Origin: UKL13-2 sp040006575
Lineage (GTDB): Bacteria > Pseudomonadota > Gammaproteobacteria > Burkholderiales > Usitatibacteraceae
Assembly: GCA_040006575.1 (NCBI GenBank)
Contig: JBDTWS010000001.1
Location: forward strand, 17,288-81,287
Length of the DNA: 64,000 bases
Direction of reading: 5' to 3'
The notes under the pieces were generated by a model. It was not told the origin of the DNA. It ran no database searches and saw nothing but the letters and a program-made list of their open reading frames with translations. The position numbers and the translations under genes were made by a program. This document shows positions 33,494-43,242 of this stretch, piece after piece. Position 1 is the first letter of the stretch. Each line of letters opens with the position of its first letter.

Positions 33494-34579
33494 TCAGCCG
33501 GTGACCCCTGCTTCAAGCAGGGTGAGCGTATTGTTTACCGTATCGAGTCGCGCGCGAATGCCGACGGGGATGGTGAACTGGTGGGCAATGTGTCCAAAAG
33601 AAAACCCGGAGGCAGCAGGTATCGGCACTTCGCCGAAATGACTGTCGATCACCTCTTCCAGCGTCAGCGACCTGTCCCCAACCGGCGCATCGCCACGTTG
33701 GAATACACCCAGCATGATGCCGGCAGCACTGCGTAACGGGCGACTCTGTTCAAGTTGGGTCAGCAGGCGGTCGACGCGGTACGGCGCTTCGCCAACTTCC
33801 TCCAGGAACAGCAGCGCTCTGCTGAAATCTGCCGCATACGGAGTACCGATCAATGCAGCCAGTACACTCAGGTTGCCGCCGACGAGCCGGCCCTCGGCAA
33901 CGCCGGCGTGAATGGTACGAAGGCGAAATTGTGATTGCGCCTGCGATTTTTTTTCATTCTCGACCGACATGTCGATGACCATTTCGCGACGCGGATTCAT
34001 TAGTACTGCCTGCATCTGCGTCACCGAATAATCTGTCGGCGACGACCACGCGACCGGCCCGTGAAAAGTGACCAGCCGCGCCTGCCGGTAAAGTGCCAGG
34101 TGAAGGGCCGTAATATCCGAGTAGCCGATCAAAATCTTCGGATGCGCACGCACCAGGCTGTAGTCAATTTTCGGCAACAGGCTGGTGCAGCCGGAGCCGC
34201 CGCGTGCCGTCCATATGGCGCGCACGTCGCGATCGCGAAACATGTCATGGAGGTCGGACAAGCGTTGCGCCACGGTGCCCGCGTAACCGCCGTGGGCCGC
34301 TCTAATGTTTGCACTGAGCTTCACCGCGAATCCCATGGACTCCAGGTTGTTGACGCATTTTTGGATGATGGTGTCATCCACCACGCCGCCGGGCGCGATC
34401 AGCCCCACCAGCGCACGAGACTTGAGCACCGGTGGTTTCAATAATGAAGATGCGGCCGCGCGTAGGCCTCGATCCGCTTGTGGCTTGGCGAGATGCGGCG
34501 CTGCCGCCGCTGGCCTTGTCCCTGTCACCGCTGCGGCCAACAGTGCCGCGACCCGCGTTGCAAATTCACGTCTATCCAT
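33494..34579 (-). CDS. LD-carboxypeptidase (peptidase family S66)
   Basis: 361 aa. Cleaves the L,D bond of muropeptide tetrapeptides in cell-wall recycling (LdcA-type). Catalytic residues are recognisable: Ser in GYSDITALH, Glu in FLEEVGEAPYRVDR and His in FSFGHIAHQFTIPVG; WTARGGSGCTSLLP fits the conserved nucleophile-elbow region. The N-terminus MDRREFATRVAALLAAAVTG looks like a Tat signal, so this copy is probably exported, unlike cytoplasmic E. coli LdcA. It lies downstream of the TonB receptor gene on the same strand but a terminator separates them. Two further peptidoglycan-peptide enzymes lie at 37.7-40 kb. Confidence 0.9.
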   Translation of the reverse strand: MDRREFATRVAALLAAAVTGTRPAAAAPHLAKPQADRGLRAAASSLLKPPVLKSRALVGLIAPGGVVDDTIIQKCVNNLESMGFAVKLSANIRAAHGGYAGTVAQRLSDLHDMFRDRDVRAIWTARGGSGCTSLLPKIDYSLVRAHPKILIGYSDITALHLALYRQARLVTFHGPVAWSSPTDYSVTQMQAVLMNPRREMVIDMSVENEKKSQAQSQFRLRTIHAGVAEGRLVGGNLSVLAALIGTPYAADFSRALLFLEEVGEAPYRVDRLLTQLEQSRPLRSAAGIMLGVFQRGDAPVGDRSLTLEEVIDSHFGEVPIPAASGFSFGHIAHQFTIPVGIRARLDTVNNTLTLLEAGVTG

Positions 34580-34589
34580 TCTCTTTCCG

Positions 34590-34620
34590 AAAAAAAACAG
34601 GGGCCAGACTGGCTGGCCCC
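34590..34620 (-). terminator. Rho-independent terminator of the TonB receptor gene
   Basis: On the minus strand an 8-bp stem GGGGCCAG/CTGGCCCC with a five-base loop is followed by a run of eight T. It lies 67 bases after the receptor stop. Confidence 0.92.
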
Positions 34621-34686
34621 TTTTAACAATTGCAGTGATCAGTCCTGCGCTACGCCGCGTAAAGCTGCGACGCTACAACATTGCGC

Positions 34687-37476
34687 CTAGAACTTGTAAG
34701 TCACACCCAGCGTGTATGCACGGCCGCGCGGATTTCCAACCCGTGCATCCCATGCTGTACCGGCCGCGAAGTCGACGTTGTGGTCGGTGAACGGCGGATC
34801 GGTGTTCAGCAGGTTCTTGATACCGGCGTAGAGCGTCCAGTTCTTGAAGCCCGTGTATTTCGCCGAGACGTTGTACAGGATGTAGGCTTTCACGTCCGGA
34901 TTGAACTCCGGTGCATTGGCCACACCGGCAGGAGCTTCATCCTTGTAACCCGCAGTGTAATACTGGATCAGCGTGCCGCTCCAGTCACCCTTCGTATAGG
35001 TGAAGGTGGCCGTATGCTTCCAGCGCACAAACAGATCCTGCACGTCCCATTTTCCAACCAGTTCGCGATATTGGTCCGTGATAAAGATACGCGACTTGAA
35101 GCTGTCGACATAGGTTCCGTCCAGTGCAAACGTCCACTTGCCTTCAGCAAGCCTGCCGTTAGCATTCACGCCGAGCTCGACACCCTTGGTGATATCGCCG
35201 TCGGCATTGACCAGTCCGCCCTGGATATAGCCGCCGAGTTCATCGAGGCGGCCGTTGGGACCACGTACGAGGTTTTCCGGGAACGTCGTGTAGTTCGCGA
35301 CGACCTGTTGCGGTGTCAGCACATAGATGCGGTCCGAGCGTTTGATGCGATAAAAGTCAACTGTGGCGCCGAGCCAATCGGTCGGGGTGACCGCAAAACC
35401 CACGCTGTATTGCTTCGACGTTTCAGGTTTCAGGTTTGGGTTACCGCCGGAACGGCCATTGGGACGGATCGCACAAAACACCGGGTTGCCCGGATTTTGT
35501 GGACACAGGATCGGATCGGAAATATTGCCCGGGATCTGCGATTCGGCTGCAGGACTGTAAATCTGCGTGAAGCTCGGTGCACGGAAACCTTCGCTGTACG
35601 TGCCGCGGAACAGCAACTCCTTGGTCGGGGTGAACTTGAAGCCCGCCTTTGGATTGGTGGTCGTTCCGAAGTCACTGTAGTCGTCGTGACGAATTGCCGC
35701 GGACAACTCCAGGGTTGAAAGGACCGGGATCGCCAATTCGGCATACACGGCCTTGATATCGCGTGTCTGCTTGTTGATGAAAATATCGGTCGGGAACGGT
35801 ACGTCCTGGATGGCGGTCGCCGTGGCGCTGTTGGCCAGGAAGTATTCTTCCTTGCGAATGTCGAAGCCCGCAGCACCCGCGAGCGGACCAGCAGGCAACC
35901 TGAACAGTTCGCCCGAGATTGCGCCGTCAAGCGAGGACATCTTGAATTCGCCGCCCTGGATCTTGTCACCATTGGCTTTCGCCGCATCCAGCAATTGCAT
36001 GGCCGCTGCAGTCTGCGTCTGGCCGGGCAGGAGCCAGGGATTGATCAGGCCCGTTGCCAATGCAGCATTGAACGGCACCGTCCGGTAGTAACCATCGACC
36101 AGGATCGAATCAGCTTTGCTCTTGGCCGCAACTGCGCCAAGTTTGTAATCCCAGTTGGCCCAGGTACCTTCCAGCCCGGCCAACACGCGATACGAGTCGG
36201 CTTTGGTTTCGATTTCGCGATTACCGCACGCGATACAACGCCAGCGATAGGCAATGGGCAGGTTTTTATTGAAGGTTGGAATGAATGCGGACAGGTCCTG
36301 ATAGTACGGGCCGCCGACCGGGTACGCATTGCCGGCTGCAATGCTGGTGGTGACCTGGCGTTGTTCAAACGTACGGTTCGACTTGATTGTCGATGCCACC
36401 ACTTCGACGTAGGCGGTCAACGTCGGCGCCAACTCAAACGTGGCGCGCGATACCAGATTGACACGCTCGAGCGGTTGCAGGATGGCCTGCTCGCGACCGT
36501 AGTCATAGGCGCAACCACGAGACGATGCGTAGAAAGATGGTCCCAGCACATCGCCACGATATTGCGTCATTCCCGGCACCGAATCACAGGCACCCTGGAA
36601 ACTCAGCAGGTTGGCGCGCGTGTAGGTTTGGGTTGCGCCCGGCAGCGTGAAGATGCCGCTGATATTGGGCGAGCCCACGAAAGATGCACCCATTGCCGTC
36701 CCCGCGCCGCCGGTTTGTGAAGCGAAAGGCGTACCGGTGGTGTCCGGTGTCAGGCCGCGACGCGGCTGATTGCCATTGACGAAATCGCGGTCTTTGCCGC
36801 GCAGCGCCTCCTGCTTGTCAAACGTCAAACTTGCCATGACGTTGTAGCGGTCACGCGCCAGGTCGCCCATACCGGCGAGGACAGAGGCGCGATGGATATT
36901 GCCGCCGCCATCTTCAGTCATGTCGGTCGACGCCGTGAGCTGGACGCCGGTGTAATCCTTGGTGAGGATGAAGTTGACGACACCGCCGATGGCATCCGTT
37001 CCGTAGATGGCCGATGCACCATCTTTCAGCACTTCAACGCGCTGGATGGCCGCTAGCGGAATGGAGTTCAAATCGACAGCCACGCCACGAATACCACTGG
37101 CCGACATGCGGCGACCGTTCAGCAGTACCAATGTGCTGGCAGAGCCAAGGCCACGAAGATTGGCGCTGGCGGCGCCGAAATTATTGCGGTCTGCAAAGTT
37201 GGCGGTGACGCCGACATTGGAGGACATGTTGTCGCGACCGTTGCCGTTGGACGAGATGACCGCCAGCAACTGCTCGGCGCTGGTGATGCCGGCCTTGTCG
37301 ATGTCTTCCTTGGTGATGATCTGCAGCGGCGACGAACCTTCGTCCTGTACACGCTTGATGCTGCTGCCGGTAATTTCTATTTTTTCAACTTTTTGCGGCG
37401 CGGCCGGCTGTTGTGCAAAAACCGGTCCTGCGATGCAGGCGAGTGACACTATCTGGGCGAGTTTCTTTATTTTCAC
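34687..37476 (-). CDS. TonB-dependent outer-membrane receptor
   Basis: 929 aa from GTG 37476, preceded by GGGAG. Signal peptide ends at VFAQ. The plug domain is clear (KIEITGSSIKRVQDEGSSP, LRGLGSASTLVLLNGRRM, VEVLKDGASAIYGTDAIGGV), followed by a barrel with the typical long TonB-receptor segments (FRGTYSEGFRAPSF, NPNLKPETSKQYSVG) and a C-terminal aromatic end (TLGVTYKF). Two cysteine pairs in predicted loops (CIAC and CPQN...FC) may be disulfides. Such receptors import siderophores, vitamins, sugars or peptides; the substrate is not evident. No TonB/ExbBD or peptidase gene adjoins directly, but cell-wall peptide enzymes flank it on both sides, so a peptide-like substrate is possible. Confidence 0.95.
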   Translation of the reverse strand: MKIKKLAQIVSLACIAGPVFAQQPAAPQKVEKIEITGSSIKRVQDEGSSPLQIITKEDIDKAGITSAEQLLAVISSNGNGRDNMSSNVGVTANFADRNNFGAASANLRGLGSASTLVLLNGRRMSASGIRGVAVDLNSIPLAAIQRVEVLKDGASAIYGTDAIGGVVNFILTKDYTGVQLTASTDMTEDGGGNIHRASVLAGMGDLARDRYNVMASLTFDKQEALRGKDRDFVNGNQPRRGLTPDTTGTPFASQTGGAGTAMGASFVGSPNISGIFTLPGATQTYTRANLLSFQGACDSVPGMTQYRGDVLGPSFYASSRGCAYDYGREQAILQPLERVNLVSRATFELAPTLTAYVEVVASTIKSNRTFEQRQVTTSIAAGNAYPVGGPYYQDLSAFIPTFNKNLPIAYRWRCIACGNREIETKADSYRVLAGLEGTWANWDYKLGAVAAKSKADSILVDGYYRTVPFNAALATGLINPWLLPGQTQTAAAMQLLDAAKANGDKIQGGEFKMSSLDGAISGELFRLPAGPLAGAAGFDIRKEEYFLANSATATAIQDVPFPTDIFINKQTRDIKAVYAELAIPVLSTLELSAAIRHDDYSDFGTTTNPKAGFKFTPTKELLFRGTYSEGFRAPSFTQIYSPAAESQIPGNISDPILCPQNPGNPVFCAIRPNGRSGGNPNLKPETSKQYSVGFAVTPTDWLGATVDFYRIKRSDRIYVLTPQQVVANYTTFPENLVRGPNGRLDELGGYIQGGLVNADGDITKGVELGVNANGRLAEGKWTFALDGTYVDSFKSRIFITDQYRELVGKWDVQDLFVRWKHTATFTYTKGDWSGTLIQYYTAGYKDEAPAGVANAPEFNPDVKAYILYNVSAKYTGFKNWTLYAGIKNLLNTDPPFTDHNVDFAAGTAWDARVGNPRGRAYTLGVTYKF

Positions 37477-37752
37477 GACACATACTCCCTGTGTTGACGT
37501 TGATTGATTGCCTTGATTGTCATTTCACGGGAGCGGTCCAAGCTCATATGCTGTCAGGCCGCATGCGATTAAGCCACGCGAGCATCAAGCAAAAATACCC
37601 TCCCCCGAATGTGCCACCGCCTGAAAACCTGACGAAAGCCCACTAATACCCCTAAACTGCTATACCTACCACTTTGCTACCGCTTTTGCAGAAATGCAAT
37701 AACCTGATCGGATAGTGGGTGTCTTTACAACAAAATTCTTGGCGGCCATCGA

Positions 37753-39318
37753 ATGTTAATTTGCTGCACTGCTCAAATTTCCGGTCGGCGTGCCGACAGC
37801 TGGAAATGGCGTTTTCCATGTCTGAATGCATTGCTGGTGTGCACCTCGGCATGGCTATGCGCCTGCACTGTCGTGCCGCGGGCGGTGCCCGGCGCCCTGC
37901 CAGACACCGTCGTCGCGAAACTTCGCGCGTCGGGAATTCCGGAAGATGCACTCGGCGCCATCGTTGTGCGCGTTTCCGACGGAGCGGTGCGGTTGTCGCA
38001 TCATGCAGACGCCAGCCTTCAACCCGCATCAACCCTGAAACTATTGACGTCGATCGTTAGCCTCGAGCGCCTGGGTCCCACCTATCGCGGACGAACTGAA
38101 TTGCGTACCGCAGCTCGCGATACGGACGGCACGCTTGAGGGCGATCTTGTACTGCGCGGAATGGCGGACCCCGACCTGGACTGGATGTCTTTCCGGACGA
38201 TGCTGCAAACAGTGCGCAATAAAGGCATACGTCGCATCAATGGCGACCTTGTCATTGATCGCAACCTGTTCAATCCGTCGCGAGTTGACATCGGCCTGCC
38301 ACCCTTCGACGAGACGCCGGAATTCAGATACAACGTTATCCCCGACGCCTTGATGCTCAATACAAACCTGCTTGAATTCACGCTGGTTTCCCGTGGCGAC
38401 AGCCTTTCGACGAGCATGATTCCGGCGCTGGATGGTGTCTCGGTCATTTCAAACCTGACGTTCATCGACCGCGCCTGCGTTGACTGGGAGGATGGCTGGA
38501 AGACCCCACAGGTCAACCATGCCGCCGACGGCAGCCTACAAATTGTGCTTATAGGGGAATTCCCTCGAAACTGCACCGCGACTACCGACATAAACGTAAT
38601 TGAGCGCACTGAATATGCAGAACGCATGTTCAGGACATTCTGGCGCGAATTGGGCGGTGAATGGCGGGGCCGAGTGCGTGAGAGTGGGGACAGGACCGCA
38701 GGATTCGGCGCCACTCCCGGCGACCGTTTGCTCGCTATACACCGCGCACGCACGATGGCCGAAGTCACCAGGAATATCAACAAGCGCTCAGACAATCCCA
38801 TTGCACGCCTCACCTTCCTCACGCTTGGCGCCACTGGTTCGACCGCCGGCTCCCAGGCACAGGACGGCGTCACCACCGCGCTGCAATCTGAGCGTATCGT
38901 TCGAGAATGGCTCGCGCAGCACAATATCGGCGGCGACGGACTGATACTGGAAAATGGCTCCGGCCTCTCGCGCAAGGAACGCATCAAGCCGGAACAACTC
39001 GCTGCTGTATTGGGCGCCGCCTACCGCAGCTACTGGGCGCCGGAATTCCAGGCGACGCTGCCCATCGTCGGCGTGGACGCCGCGATGGAGAAGCGATTGC
39101 GCGACAGTCCTGCGGCAAAGCGTGGCCGCATCAAGACGGGATCGCTGAGAAATGTTTCGGCCGTTGCCGGCTACGTGCCGGATTCAAATGACGACGTCTG
39201 CATTGTCGTCGCGATCATCAACCATGACCGTGGCAGCGCATCGGTGAGCGCCATCGCAAAACCCGTGCTCGACGAGGTGATCGACTGGACGGCGCGGTCG
39301 GGGTCGCCCAGTCGTTGA
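37753..39318 (+). CDS. dacB: PBP4-type D-alanyl-D-alanine carboxypeptidase/endopeptidase (family S13)
   Basis: 521 aa from ATG 37753. Low-molecular-mass penicillin-binding protein that trims or cuts peptidoglycan cross-links. All three active-site motifs are visible: SxxK in PASTLKLLTS, SxN in KRSDNPIARL and KTG in IKTGSLRNVSAVAGYV. The long insert between the first two is typical of class C PBPs. The N-terminus has a hydrophobic stretch and LCAC, so it may be lipid-anchored. It is convergent with the VanX-like dipeptidase gene; the two stops are 18 bases apart. Confidence 0.93.
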   Translation: MLICCTAQISGRRADSWKWRFPCLNALLVCTSAWLCACTVVPRAVPGALPDTVVAKLRASGIPEDALGAIVVRVSDGAVRLSHHADASLQPASTLKLLTSIVSLERLGPTYRGRTELRTAARDTDGTLEGDLVLRGMADPDLDWMSFRTMLQTVRNKGIRRINGDLVIDRNLFNPSRVDIGLPPFDETPEFRYNVIPDALMLNTNLLEFTLVSRGDSLSTSMIPALDGVSVISNLTFIDRACVDWEDGWKTPQVNHAADGSLQIVLIGEFPRNCTATTDINVIERTEYAERMFRTFWRELGGEWRGRVRESGDRTAGFGATPGDRLLAIHRARTMAEVTRNINKRSDNPIARLTFLTLGATGSTAGSQAQDGVTTALQSERIVREWLAQHNIGGDGLILENGSGLSRKERIKPEQLAAVLGAAYRSYWAPEFQATLPIVGVDAAMEKRLRDSPAAKRGRIKTGSLRNVSAVAGYVPDSNDDVCIVVAIINHDRGSASVSAIAKPVLDEVIDWTARSGSPSR

Positions 39319-39336
39319 TCAGCGGCGGCCTTGCCG

Positions 39337-39948
39337 CTAGAGGATACGCGGATACGTTGACCTGACAACATCGCGATCGCCGCAATCGAAATGCCACCAC
39401 TCGGTGTTGATGCCAAGCCATCCACCCTCATACATTGCGCTGCGCAATAGTTGCCTGTTTGCGATCTGGTCTGCAGACAATTCGCCGCTGGCGAGAAATT
39501 CCGGCTCGAGTGCAGGATGGGATAGCCTGGTGAGATCGTCGAAAGGTGTACCCATGTCCAGTTCGATGCCATTCAGGTCTGTCAGCGTTATATCGATGGC
39601 CATGCCAAACGAATGTATGGAACCGCGCGCAGGATTGGCAAGGTACTCCAGCAGGTTAGTGCCCTGCAGCGCAGCCCACAATTGTTCCTGCACCCGCTGG
39701 GGACGCATCGCATCCAATACCAGCACGCGCAAGTCGGGGCGCTGCACTTTCAACCAACGGATGGAACACTCCAGTGCTGCGGCGCTGTCGCGGTGCAGCC
39801 ACGCACAATCCAGTGGCGAATAGAGGTCGCGGCCCACAAAATTATTCGGCGTGGCATAGCGCAAATCAACGGCCGCGTCGGCAATGGAATCAAGCCTCCG
39901 GAAATCAGAATGCCCGGGAATTGACTCACAGGGAATGGTATTGGTCAT
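39337..39948 (-). CDS. D-alanyl-D-alanine dipeptidase (VanX-like, family M15)
   Basis: ATG 39948 (MTNTIPCES) gives 203 aa; a longer frame to 40038 has no support. The M15 zinc-peptidase signature is complete: HSFGMAID with GSIHSFGMAIDIT, and EWWHFD near the C-terminus; LDAMRPQRVQEQLW gives the conserved Arg. The family hydrolyses D-Ala-D-Ala; without VanH/VanA neighbours a role in D-Ala dipeptide recycling rather than vancomycin resistance is more likely. It occupies the place where ppiD usually follows lon-hupB-tRNAs in betaproteobacteria. No signal peptide, so cytoplasmic. Confidence 0.9.
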   Translation of the reverse strand: MTNTIPCESIPGHSDFRRLDSIADAAVDLRYATPNNFVGRDLYSPLDCAWLHRDSAAALECSIRWLKVQRPDLRVLVLDAMRPQRVQEQLWAALQGTNLLEYLANPARGSIHSFGMAIDITLTDLNGIELDMGTPFDDLTRLSHPALEPEFLASGELSADQIANRQLLRSAMYEGGWLGINTEWWHFDCGDRDVVRSTYPRIL

Positions 39949-40010
39949 TTGATTGCCGAATGCTGAATGCTGAACCATGAGTTTGATACTACGGAAAATA
40001 TCCAAATCGA

Positions 40011-40045
40011 AAAATAAAAAACCCGTTGAGTGACTCAACGGGTTT
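40011..40045 (-). terminator. Rho-independent terminator after tRNA-Asp
   Basis: On the minus strand the perfect stem AAACCCGTTGAGT/ACTCAACGGGTTT is followed by TTTTTTATTTTT. It ends the hupB / tRNA-Val / tRNA-Asp transcript. Confidence 0.95.
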
Positions 40046-40052
40046 CGTATTT

Positions 40053-40129
40053 TGGCGGAGTGGACGGGACTCGAACCCGCGACCCCCGGCGTGACAGGCC
40101 GGTATTCTAACCAACTGAACTACCACTCC
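40053..40129 (-). tRNA. tRNA-Asp (GTC)
   Basis: 77 nt with encoded CCA. Acceptor GGAGTGG pairs with CCACTCC; the anticodon loop CTGTCAC gives GTC; the T loop has GGTTCGAGTCC. Confidence 0.97.
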
Positions 40130-40208
40130 ATGAAACCGGACTGCATTTCAATCACCGGTCTGCGCGTAGACACTGAATGTGCCGCCGGCAAACTGGCTTA
40201 AAACTATC

Positions 40209-40284
40209 TGGTGGGTGCTGAGGGGCTCGAACCCCCGACATTCGCCTTGTAAGGGCGACGCTCTACCAGCTGAGCTAAGCACCC
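40209..40284 (-). tRNA. tRNA-Val (TAC)
   Basis: 76 nt with encoded CCA. Acceptor GGGTGCT pairs with AGCACCC; the anticodon loop gives TAC; D and T loops are standard. It starts 8 bases after the hupB stop, implying processing from a shared transcript. Confidence 0.97.
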
Positions 40285-40292
40285 GAAGCCCG

Positions 40293-40565
40293 CTAGTTTA
40301 GCGCATCTTTGAGCGCTTTGCCAGCCCTGAACTTCGGGACTTTTGCTGCCGCAATCTTGATCGCTGCACCGGTGCGCGGATTGCGTCCGGCCCGAGCCTT
40401 GCGTTTGCCCACATAAAACGTACCAAAACCTACGAGGGTCACCATTTGTCCGCGTTTGAGTGAGACGCGGATGGCGGTGACCATGCCGTCCAATGCGCGT
40501 TGGGCAGCTGCCTTTGAAATATCGGCTGACTTGGATACAGAATCAATTAGCTCGGATTTGTTCAC
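40293..40565 (-). CDS. hupB: DNA-binding protein HU
   Basis: 90 aa from GTG 40565, preceded by GAGGAAGGAT. Whole HU fold is visible: MNKSELIDSVSKSADISK, then VTLVGFGTFYVGKRKARAGR and NPRTGAAIKIAAAKVPKFRA. HU is a histone-like nucleoid protein that bends DNA. Its place between lon and tRNA-Val matches the common betaproteobacterial order. Lon has its own terminator upstream, so hupB probably has its own promoter in the 40566-40785 gap. Confidence 0.97.
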   Translation of the reverse strand: MNKSELIDSVSKSADISKAAAQRALDGMVTAIRVSLKRGQMVTLVGFGTFYVGKRKARAGRNPRTGAAIKIAAAKVPKFRAGKALKDALN

Positions 40566-40785
40566 TTGAAGGATCCTTCCTCAAATATATTTTTGATGAC
40601 GCCCGATTGATTGACCTCGGGCTGTTTGTTACTGAATTGCCGGATACCTGATGGTGCGTTGCTTACGAGATTCTAATCCATGGACAGCAAAAACAAATGC
40701 GCAGGCGCAAGAATGTTTTATAGCAATTTGGCAAAGCAGGTGTCAAGCGCGAATACTTCTCCCAAAGCGGACTAGATCCCGCGCA

Positions 40786-40819
40786 CGAAAAAAATCACCG
40801 CCCGGAGGACGGTGATTTT
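40786..40819 (-). terminator. Rho-independent terminator of lon
   Basis: On the minus strand AAAATCACCG/CGGTGATTTT forms a 10-bp stem around a nine-base loop and continues into a run of seven T. It lies 12 bases after the lon stop. Confidence 0.95.
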
Positions 40820-40830
40820 CCATTTCGCTA

Positions 40831-43242
40831 TTAATGCTTTGTGACGACCGTGCTGTCCTTCGGCGGTGTGGCCGGGACGCCTGACACATCGGCCGATTCC
40901 ACCACCACCGGAACCGGCATCCGCTCAAGCGCCAATTCAATCACCTTATCTATCCAGCGCACCGGAACAATATTCAGGTCCTTGGTAATTTCGGTTGGAA
41001 TCTCGACGAGATCCTTCTGGTTTTCCTCAGGGATCAGCACGGTCTTGATGCCACCACGCGCTGCAGCCAGCAGCTTTTCCTTGAGACCGCCGATCGGCAA
41101 CACCTCACCACGCAATGTGATTTCACCCGTCATTGCGACATCGCAGCGAACGGGAATTCCACTCAGGACTGAAACGAGCGCCGTGGTGATGGCAATACCG
41201 GCGCTAGGCCCGTCCTTCGGCGTAGCGCCTTCTGGAAGATGGATGTGAAGATCATTTTTTTCATAAAAATCTTCGGCAATCCCCAGCCCCTTGGCGCGGG
41301 AACGCACCACCGAAATTGCCGCCTTGATGGACTCCTGCATGACCTCGCCGAGTTTGCCGGTGGTGTCCACTTTTCCCTTGCCGGGCAACTTCGCCGCTTC
41401 CACCGTCAGCAGTTCGCCACCCACTTCAGTCCACGCCAAACCGGTGACCTGGCCAAGCTGGTTTACCTTCTCGGCGATGCCGTATGAGTAGCGCCGCACA
41501 CCCAGGTATTTATCCAGGTTCTTGGCGCTGATCTGGGCTTTGCCTTCTTTCTTTTTCATCAACTGCGCTTTCACGACTTTGCGGCAGATGCGCGCAATTT
41601 CGCGATCCATGCCGCGTACGCCAGCTTCGCGCGTGTAGTAGCGCGTGATGTCTCGAAGCGCGTGATCAGCGACGTTCAATTCGTCCACCCTCACGCCGTT
41701 CGCTTTCATCTGCTTGGGCAGGAGGTACTGCTTTGCAATGTGGACCTTCTCGTCTTCGGTATAACCCGAAAGGCGAATGACTTCCATGCGGTCCAGCAGG
41801 GCCGGTGGAATGTTGAAGGAATTGGAAGTCGCGACAAACATGACGTCGGACAAATCGAAATCGACTTCGACGTAGTGATCCTGGAACGTGTGGTTCTGTT
41901 CGGGATCGAGAACTTCCAGCAACGCACTCGCAGGGTCGCCGCGGAAATCCATGCCCATCTTGTCGACTTCGTCCAAAAGGAACAATGGATTTCTCACACC
42001 GACCTTGGCCATGTTCTGCAGAATCTTGCCGGGCATCGAGCCGATATAAGTGCGGCGATGCCCGCGAATTTCCGATTCATCGCGCACGCCACCGAGTGAC
42101 ATCCGCACGAACTTGCGGTTGGTTGCTTTGGCGATGGACTGGCCCAGTGACGTCTTGCCGACACCTGGAGGACCGACCAGGCACAGGATCGGCGCTTTCA
42201 GTTTGTCGACACGGCTTTGCACCGCCAGATACTCGACGATGCGTTCCTTGACCTTCTCGAGCCCGTAGTGATCCGCATCCAGCACTTTTTCGGCGTTAGC
42301 GAGATCGGCGCTGACCTTGGTTTTCTTTTTCCACGGCAAGGAAACCACGGTGTCGATGTAATTCCTGACCACAGTGGCCTCAGCCGACATGGGTGACATC
42401 AGCTTCAGTTTCTTCAGTTCCGCTTCGGCCTTGGCGCGCGCCTCCTTGGGCATGTGCGCGGCCTTGATTTTCTTTTCGAGCTCGTCGATGTCGGCGCCCT
42501 CCTCGGTCTCGCCGAGTTCTTTCTGGATCGCCTTGACCTGCTCGTTCAGGTAATACTCGCGCTGCGACTTTTCCATCTGGCGCTTGACGCGGCCGCGAAT
42601 TCTTTTTTCTACTTGCAAGATGTCGATTTCCGTTTCCAGCAACCCGAGCAATTGCTCGAGGCGTGACGGCACATCGAAGTTTTCCAGGATCTGCTGCTTC
42701 TGCTCCAGCTTCAGCGGCAGGTGCGCAGCGATAGTGTCGGACAGGCGGCTGGCGCTCTCGATACCCGACAGCGACGTCAGCACTTCCGGCGGAATTTTTT
42801 TGTTGAGCTTCACATATTGGTCGAACTGCGCGAACAGGCTGCGGCGCATGGCCTCGACTTCATTGTTATCACCGTCTCCCTGAGTAATCGGAGAAACCTC
42901 AGCCTCATAGTTTTCCTTCACGTTCAGCACGCGGTTGATGCGCGCGCGATGAACGCCTTCCACCAGCACTTTGACCGTACCATCGGGCAGCTTCAGCATC
43001 TGCAGGATGCTGGCCACGGAACCAACGTCATACAGGTCTTCCGGCGTCGGGTCGTCATTGGCGGCCGATTTCTGCGCGATCAATACAACGTTCTTGCCCT
43101 CTTCCATCGCGGCTTCCAACGCCTTGATCGACTTGGGTCGACCGACGAACAAGGGAATGACCATGTGCGGGAACACGACAACATCACGCAAGGGCAATAG
43201 CGGGAGGATGGTGGTTTCTTCGGTCTCTGGTGTATTGGACAT
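40831..43242 (-). CDS. lon: ATP-dependent protease Lon
   Basis: ATG 43242 follows AAGGAAG; the frame extends further upstream but without support, so 803 aa is taken. Lon unfolds and degrades misfolded and regulatory proteins in the cytoplasm. Visible parts: N-terminal substrate domain (LPLLPLRDVVVFPHM), AAA+ module with Walker A GPPGVGKTS near residue 355 and Walker B PLFLLDEVDKMG, and the serine-lysine protease domain with PKDGPSAG (catalytic Ser near 680) and the Lys of GGLKEKLLAA. The gene lies between clpX and hupB with its own terminator. A heat-shock promoter is expected in 43243-43454 but I could not define it. Confidence 0.98.
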   Translation of the reverse strand: MSNTPETEETTILPLLPLRDVVVFPHMVIPLFVGRPKSIKALEAAMEEGKNVVLIAQKSAANDDPTPEDLYDVGSVASILQMLKLPDGTVKVLVEGVHRARINRVLNVKENYEAEVSPITQGDGDNNEVEAMRRSLFAQFDQYVKLNKKIPPEVLTSLSGIESASRLSDTIAAHLPLKLEQKQQILENFDVPSRLEQLLGLLETEIDILQVEKRIRGRVKRQMEKSQREYYLNEQVKAIQKELGETEEGADIDELEKKIKAAHMPKEARAKAEAELKKLKLMSPMSAEATVVRNYIDTVVSLPWKKKTKVSADLANAEKVLDADHYGLEKVKERIVEYLAVQSRVDKLKAPILCLVGPPGVGKTSLGQSIAKATNRKFVRMSLGGVRDESEIRGHRRTYIGSMPGKILQNMAKVGVRNPLFLLDEVDKMGMDFRGDPASALLEVLDPEQNHTFQDHYVEVDFDLSDVMFVATSNSFNIPPALLDRMEVIRLSGYTEDEKVHIAKQYLLPKQMKANGVRVDELNVADHALRDITRYYTREAGVRGMDREIARICRKVVKAQLMKKKEGKAQISAKNLDKYLGVRRYSYGIAEKVNQLGQVTGLAWTEVGGELLTVEAAKLPGKGKVDTTGKLGEVMQESIKAAISVVRSRAKGLGIAEDFYEKNDLHIHLPEGATPKDGPSAGIAITTALVSVLSGIPVRCDVAMTGEITLRGEVLPIGGLKEKLLAAARGGIKTVLIPEENQKDLVEIPTEITKDLNIVPVRWIDKVIELALERMPVPVVVESADVSGVPATPPKDSTVVTKH

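Noticed and set aside
39337..39948. Vancomycin resistance gene
   Set aside because: VanX-like motif is present but no vanH/vanA; in a Gram-negative context peptide recycling is the likelier role.
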